In this document: positions 21,670 through 25,707 of the stretch, one piece after another
Layout: each line of letters opens with the position of its first letter
Position numbering within the stretch: the first letter of the stretch is position 1
DNA from: Bacillota bacterium
GTDB lineage: Bacteria > Bacillota > Clostridia > Peptostreptococcales > Anaerovoracaceae
DNA: 25,707 nt
Direction: 5' to 3'
Assembly (NCBI GenBank): GCA_016280485.1
Contig: JAEEGU010000063.1
Location: 1-25,707 of the forward strand
The notes under the pieces: model-generated
Seen by the model: the letters and a program-made list of their open reading frames with translations, nothing else
Told to the model about the DNA's origin: nothing
The model's database searches: none
Made by a program: the position numbers and the translations under genes

Positions 21670-23511
21670 ATGGGTTCCACATTTGCATCAGTATATATGT
21701 CGTACCGTGCCATGAGCGCAGCCACCGCTGCCACAGGAACAGTCGGTAACAACATATCCAATATGAATACAGAGGGTTACACTCGCCAGAAAACTGTGCT
21801 TGAGTCTCAGACCTTATCCGGATTCCATTCCAGATACGATCAGAATCTCATCTCCACAGGAAACGGCGTAGCGGCTACCACCACCGTGCAGGTCAGGGAT
21901 ACCTTCCTCGACGCGAGATATCGTGCGGAATATGCCGACACCGGACGCTACGAATCCATCAGTTCCGGTCTGGCTGACATTGAAAATGTTCTCGACGAAA
22001 TCAGCACAAAGGGTATGCAGAATCAGTTCGATGATTTTGTAAATCAGCTGCAAAACCTTTCACAATATCCTACAAGCAAGGACATCGCCCTGGTAGTACG
22101 TACTTCCGCGCAGCAGATGTCCCAGATGCTTAATGTCTATGCGACACAGCTCCAACAGGTAAGAGACCAGCAGGCTTATGACCTCAGCACCGTAGTTGTG
22201 GACACAGACTTCAATTCCACCGTTGAATCGATTGCTCACTTAAACGGTCAGATTCGCGAGGAATATCTGTACGGCAATAATCCGAACGAGCTTTTGGACC
22301 AGAGAAACAGCCTGATTGACAAGCTCTCGGAAATGGCAAATATAAAGGTAACAATTACCGCAGACGAGGTTGCCGATGGGCTCATGCTGGAGCATATGAC
22401 CATTTCGATGTATGACGAAAACACCAGCGCTTCCATCGGACTTGTAGACCACACAAAGGCAAATGTCCTCTTTGTGGAGGATAACGACGAGCGTGTATCC
22501 ATCGGAATGAATCCTTCGTTCCGCCTTGAGAACACCCCTTCCAATGTGGACTATGACGACATCACGGATTATTTCACCACAGGCGGAATTTCCGGATACC
22601 TCGATCTGTTAAACGGTAAAGGCGACTACGCAAACGTTGTCGAAGGCGAAAATGATTTTCGCGGTATTCAGTATTACCAGCGCCAGCTCGACACCTTTGC
22701 AAAGACCTTTGCCGAAACCTACAACCGGATAAACAGTATTGAGACTACGAATGCGACTGAAATTGCAAATCGCACATCGGCCATGAGCTTTGAAGAGACT
22801 CTTGCCCTTTGGCAGGATTCGCGCACTGAGTTCACCATGACCGAGGACCCGGCAGAGATTTCAGCTTTCACAGGCGGCCTCTCCGCAGATGAGCTTGACA
22901 CATTAAAGGAAGCAATCAAAAAGAATCCGCGCCTCGGTGAGCTCGATGTTCTCGGCCAAAACATCTTAAAGATGCCAAAGGACGTCACCAGAATGACTCT
23001 TGCGAGAAAGGATCTCTTTACCCCTGCTGACGGCAGCGCAGAGATTACTGCACAGAACATCGCAATTTCATCCGACTGGGTTCAGGACAGTCTCTTTATA
23101 ACTACAACAAAGGATATCACAAAGGAAAACGGCCTGCCTGAGCAAAAGGGCGGCAATGACAACATCGTCCGCATGATATCCGCAGTTTCAAGCGAGCACG
23201 AATTCCATACAGATCCTACGGACAAGACTACAGATCTCAAGTTCACAGGTACGTTCAATGAATATATGATTTCCATGGGCGGCACCTTGGCACTTGATGT
23301 AGAGCTCAATCAGAACTATATGGAAACGAGCAACACCATCCTCGCCTCCCTCGACAATTCGAGAGAAGCGACCTCCGGTGTATCGCTGGACGAGGAAGCA
23401 TCAAACCTCCTCACCTTCCAGAGTGCTTACAACGCAGCGGCACGTTATTTCACCGCCCTCGATGAGATGCTGGACAAGCTTATAAACAGCACCGGCCTCG
23501 TCGGCAGATAG
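21670..23511 (+). CDS. flgK: Hook-filament junction protein FlgK (HAP1)
   Basis: FlgK is the first junction protein between hook and filament. From ATG 21670 the product is 613 aa. The N-terminal axial motif is GTVGNNISNMNTEGYTRQKT, followed by a long coiled region. The C-terminal axial half is ATSGVSLDEEASNLLTFQSA followed by YNAAARYFTALDEMLDKLI. The region between (residues about 100-560) is variable as in the family. It follows flgN by 203 nt and may have its own promoter. The chaperone FlgN is encoded just upstream. Confidence 0.96.
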   Translation: MGSTFASVYMSYRAMSAATAATGTVGNNISNMNTEGYTRQKTVLESQTLSGFHSRYDQNLISTGNGVAATTTVQVRDTFLDARYRAEYADTGRYESISSGLADIENVLDEISTKGMQNQFDDFVNQLQNLSQYPTSKDIALVVRTSAQQMSQMLNVYATQLQQVRDQQAYDLSTVVVDTDFNSTVESIAHLNGQIREEYLYGNNPNELLDQRNSLIDKLSEMANIKVTITADEVADGLMLEHMTISMYDENTSASIGLVDHTKANVLFVEDNDERVSIGMNPSFRLENTPSNVDYDDITDYFTTGGISGYLDLLNGKGDYANVVEGENDFRGIQYYQRQLDTFAKTFAETYNRINSIETTNATEIANRTSAMSFEETLALWQDSRTEFTMTEDPAEISAFTGGLSADELDTLKEAIKKNPRLGELDVLGQNILKMPKDVTRMTLARKDLFTPADGSAEITAQNIAISSDWVQDSLFITTTKDITKENGLPEQKGGNDNIVRMISAVSSEHEFHTDPTDKTTDLKFTGTFNEYMISMGGTLALDVELNQNYMETSNTILASLDNSREATSGVSLDEEASNLLTFQSAYNAAARYFTALDEMLDKLINSTGLVGR

Positions 23512-23523
23512 TGAATTCCCGTC

Positions 23524-23540
23524 GGGCATATAATGTGCCC
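23524..23540 (+). terminator. Small hairpin after flgK
   Basis: GGGCA-TATAATG-TGCCC lies 12 nt after the flgK stop. There is no U-run behind it, so it would be a weak terminator at best or a 3'-end stabiliser. The palindrome CTACATGTAG (23568-23577) follows. Confidence 0.35.
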
Positions 23541-23567
23541 CTTGGCGCTGATTTTCAAAGGCGTCAC

Positions 23568-23577
23568 CTACATGTAG
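23568..23577. repeat. Palindrome CTACATGTAG upstream of the flgL promoter
   Basis: A perfect 10-bp palindrome 46 bp upstream of the flgL -35 element. Its ACATGTA core occurs again at 23591-23597 (GACATGTATTT). Two such copies could be an operator for a regulator, but this is unproven. Confidence 0.4.
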
Positions 23578-23622
23578 TGTATTTTCGGCGACATGTATTT
23601 ACAAAAAAACATAAAATTTCGC

Positions 23623-23649
23623 TAATGTTTTATTAGGCATCGCCGATAT
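23623..23649 (+). promoter_or_regulatory. Sigma-28 (SigD/FliA) promoter of flgL
   Basis: TAATGTTT (23623-23630), 11-nt spacer, GCCGATAT (23642-23649). This matches the sigma-28 consensus TAAAGTTT-N11-GCCGATAA at 14 of 16 positions with exact spacing, and lies 30 nt before the flgL ATG. Confidence 0.85.
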
Positions 23650-23679
23650 ATAATACAAGCAAGTGATAGGAGGACAAAG

Positions 23680-24936
23680 ATGAGAGTTACATCCAAGATG
23701 ATGCAAAGAACATATCTGAAGAACGTCAATTCCCTGACGACCGGTACTCAGAACAGTCTGAACCAGCTGTCATCCGGAATGAAGCTCTTCAAGGCATCAG
23801 AAAATACTGCGGCAGCGGTAAAGGCTTATCAGGTCAGAACCAGCCTCAACAGAAACGAAGGCTATTCCTCGAACCTGTCCCACGCAGACGCGGTTTTAAC
23901 CTCATCCGAGTCCGTTCTTCTTGGTATAGAGGATAGATTAAAAGAAGCCAAGGCAAAGATCACCCAGGCTCTGAATACCACAAACAGTGATGCAGAGCGT
24001 GCGACAATTGCTACAGAGCTTGCTTCCATCCAGGATCAGATTTTCCAGGCAATGAACAGTAACGATTCCGGCTTTTACGTATTCGGTGGTTCAAACTCCG
24101 ACAGCAAGCCTTTCGATACCGATGCCAACGGAAATTTGACATACAACGGTCACACTCTTTCGGATTTACCGAATGATCCGACCGACCCTACCGTGCATGC
24201 ATTAAGCCACGATGCGCTCTACCTTGATGTAGGTCTGGCGCCGGAGCTTGACGCAGATGAAAACATCATTTCAAGCACAGTATTCGAATATTCCATTACA
24301 GGTATTGATGTAATGGGTTACGGCAAGACCGTAGTTACACCGGGCACGGCTACAACTGCAGCTACCGGCCTTACGGTTTCCGGAGGCTACACCGGCTTCG
24401 CAGACGATACCCTCACCTACAAAACAGTAGCTGTAAACGGCTCTGAGGGCATCACAGAAGACGGCTGGTACAACGCAGCAGGTGAGCTTGTCGATCCGGC
24501 AGACGTTGGCCTTACAGTAGAGGGCACCCCTGCCGCAGGCGACACAATCGACGTCAAGGCGGGCGATGTAGTCTCCTCCAATCTCTATGACATCCTCGGC
24601 GAGCTCATCAAGGAGTTCAACAAGAGCGACGATGCATCGGGCAGCGCAGGCTACAGCGTAGACCGCGCGGAGGATCTCCTCGAAGTATTCGACACAGCGG
24701 TAGCAACCGTTACAACACAATTAACAAATATAGGCTCCAAAACATCCTATATCGAGTATTCAGAGAATCGTATCAGCACACTTGATATCAATCTGAATCA
24801 GAAACAAGCCGATATTGAAGATGTGAACTATGCCGAAGCCTTCACTACATTCACTTCCCTGTACACCTCGTACCAGGCAGCACTTAATGTAGGCTCGAAG
24901 ATCATCGGACCTTCACTCTTTGATTATATGAGGTAA
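23680..24936 (+). CDS. flgL: Hook-filament junction protein FlgL (HAP3)
   Basis: FlgL is the second junction protein and resembles flagellin at both ends. The 418-aa product begins MRVTSKMMQRTYLKNVNSLT, with LNQLSSGMKLFKASENTAAA soon after. It ends with the helical IEDVNYAEAFTTFTSLYTSY and QAALNVGSKI. The centre (about residues 200-300) carries a Thr/Gly-rich insertion, making the protein longer than the roughly 300 aa of many relatives. It has a strong TAGGAGG site and its own sigma-28 promoter. Confidence 0.95.
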   Translation: MRVTSKMMQRTYLKNVNSLTTGTQNSLNQLSSGMKLFKASENTAAAVKAYQVRTSLNRNEGYSSNLSHADAVLTSSESVLLGIEDRLKEAKAKITQALNTTNSDAERATIATELASIQDQIFQAMNSNDSGFYVFGGSNSDSKPFDTDANGNLTYNGHTLSDLPNDPTDPTVHALSHDALYLDVGLAPELDADENIISSTVFEYSITGIDVMGYGKTVVTPGTATTAATGLTVSGGYTGFADDTLTYKTVAVNGSEGITEDGWYNAAGELVDPADVGLTVEGTPAAGDTIDVKAGDVVSSNLYDILGELIKEFNKSDDASGSAGYSVDRAEDLLEVFDTAVATVTTQLTNIGSKTSYIEYSENRISTLDINLNQKQADIEDVNYAEAFTTFTSLYTSYQAALNVGSKIIGPSLFDYMR

Positions 24937-24961
24937 TTCTAAAAACTAAAGGAGAACGAAA

Positions 24962-25561
24962 ATGGCAACTGGACCTTTATTAAAGATCGAAACAGTACCA
25001 ATTTCATACGAGTTTGTAGAAAGTAAACAACCTGCATCTCTCTCCCACAGCATCGCCAAGCTTCAGGTTTCTCACGACTACGACAAAAAGGCCGTAGATA
25101 TCAAACCGGAGAAGCTCCACTTAAAGCTTGACGGCTTTAGCAGCATCAACAGCAGGGACGCTGGATCGCTGAAGAACCTGTCTTACACAGCAACCGCCGG
25201 ATATGACTCGTTGGGCAAGCTTACGCTCAACCTGAATATCACAGATGAAGAAACCGGCAAGCTCCGTTACTCACAGGTTGGCAGATCCCAAGCGGCCATG
25301 GCCGACAGCATCGGCACAGGCAGAAATGACGATTTCGTCAACTACTTCCCTCTCGGAGATTCTGACATTTCCATTAGCTTTGACCTGAGTGGTCTGCATG
25401 ACGCCGAAGACGTCAGCTTCACCCCACCGGATCTGGAGCTAAAGGTAAAGGAGATGCCAAAGGTTATCATTACTTACATAGGCGGTCCGCTCTATTTCCC
25501 AAAAAGTGCAGATCCAAACTATGTGCCCGAACAAGGCAGCAGCTTCAGTAGTGAAGCTTAA
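24962..25561 (+). CDS. DUF6470-like protein of unknown function (YviE position)
   Basis: A 199-aa protein without signal peptide or membrane segment. It has alternating beta-strand patterns at the N-terminus (LLKIETVPISYEF, LSHSIAKLQVSHDY, VDIKPEKLHLKLDG) and a central helix-like QVGRSQAAMADSIGTG. A beta segment ends it (FTPPDLELKVKEMPKVIITY). This layout and the position right after flgL match the DUF6470 family (YviE in Bacillus, between flgL and fliW). Similarity is judged by eye and is only moderate. The start has an AAAGGAG site 25 nt after flgL, so it is probably in the flgL transcript. No function is known. Confidence 0.6.
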   Translation: MATGPLLKIETVPISYEFVESKQPASLSHSIAKLQVSHDYDKKAVDIKPEKLHLKLDGFSSINSRDAGSLKNLSYTATAGYDSLGKLTLNLNITDEETGKLRYSQVGRSQAAMADSIGTGRNDDFVNYFPLGDSDISISFDLSGLHDAEDVSFTPPDLELKVKEMPKVIITYIGGPLYFPKSADPNYVPEQGSSFSSEA

Positions 25562-25589
25562 CCTATGCGCAGGCTATATACAAACACCC

Positions 25590-25669
25590 ACATAGACAAA
25601 GTCTATGTCTGCATACTCCATCAGGTCCGGCCGGGCCCGGAGATATGCTTTACATAGAGCAGTCTGTGT
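25590..25669 (+). repeat. Nested imperfect inverted repeat (29-bp cruciform-type element)
   Basis: The arms 25590-25619 and 25639-25669 are reverse complements in five blocks: ACATAGAC/GTCTGTGT, TCTATGT/ACATAGA, GCATA/TATGC, CTCC/GGAG and an inner GGTCC/GGGCC with a GGCC loop. Together they give 29 pairs in one long hairpin. The outer blocks can instead fold locally: ACATAGAC-AAA-GTCTATGT (25590-25608) and ACATAGA-GCAG-TCTGTGT (25652-25669). The GC-rich centre differs from its surroundings. The nature is unknown: a regulatory RNA, an intergenic mobile palindrome or a terminator-like 3' end are all possible. Confidence 0.6.
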
Positions 25670-25684
25670 TTATACGGGACCAGT

Positions 25685-25707
25685 CTACCCTTTTTTCGGG
25701 AGGGTAG
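25685..25707. other. Inverted repeat at the right edge
   Basis: CTACCCT (25685-25691) and AGGGTAG (25701-25707) are perfect reverse complements around a loop of five T followed by CGGG. It ends exactly at the window edge, so I cannot see whether a T-run follows and makes it a terminator. Confidence 0.4.

Noticed and set aside
25590..25707. CRISPR array or integron attC site at the right end
   Set aside because: There are no regularly spaced direct repeats and no attC core sites (GTTRRRY / RYYYAAC). The structure is an inverted repeat only.

Overview
The window is one continuous flagellar gene cluster. It has about 49% GC by eye and a fla/che order typical of Clostridia (Bacillota): flgB-flgC-fliE-fliF-fliG-fliH-fliI-fliJ-fliK-flgD-(flagellar operon protein)-flgE-flbD-motA-motB-fliM-fliY-cheY-fliO-fliP-fliQ-fliR-flhB-flhA. 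The two-domain CheC/FliN protein FliY, FlbD (SwrD) and purine-rich Shine-Dalgarno sites fit a Gram-positive motile anaerobe. A Lachnospiraceae- or Oscillospiraceae-like gut organism is my best guess, but the sequence alone does not prove the family.

Layout. Positions 1-20064 hold 24 genes, all on the minus strand, tightly packed and often overlapping. Transcription runs right to left from a sigma-A-like promoter near 20235-20263, and flhA is cut by the left edge. This unit encodes the MS ring, C ring, export gate and ATPase, proximal rod, hook, hook-length control, stator and one CheY. Two breaks in the packing stand out: a 156-bp gap before fliK and a 122-bp gap before flgE. Both contain hairpins, and the fliK gap also has a possible internal promoter.

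Positions 20065-20573 form a divergent control region. It holds a roughly 165-nt structured leader in front of flgB (a 5' hairpin, then a pseudoknot next to the ribosome binding site), sigma-A-like promoters, a perfect 13-bp hairpin that can act as a bidirectional terminator, a palindromic intergenic repeat and a near-consensus sigma-28 promoter for flgM.

Positions 20574-25561 run on the plus strand: flgM (anti-sigma-28), flgN (chaperone), flgK and flgL (hook-filament junction) and a DUF6470-like gene of unknown function. flgL has its own sigma-28 promoter, and flgK has a long leader that may be structured. The last 146 bases hold no gene but contain a striking nested inverted repeat that can fold into a 29-bp hairpin or a set of adjacent hairpins.

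How it works together. The minus-strand unit builds the basal body, motor and hook. FlgM holds back sigma-28 until the hook is finished and FlgM is exported. Sigma-28 then raises flgM and flgL for the late junction stage. All protein genes are recognisable. The least explained material is non-coding: the flgB leader, the flgK leader, the flgE leader and the element at the right end.
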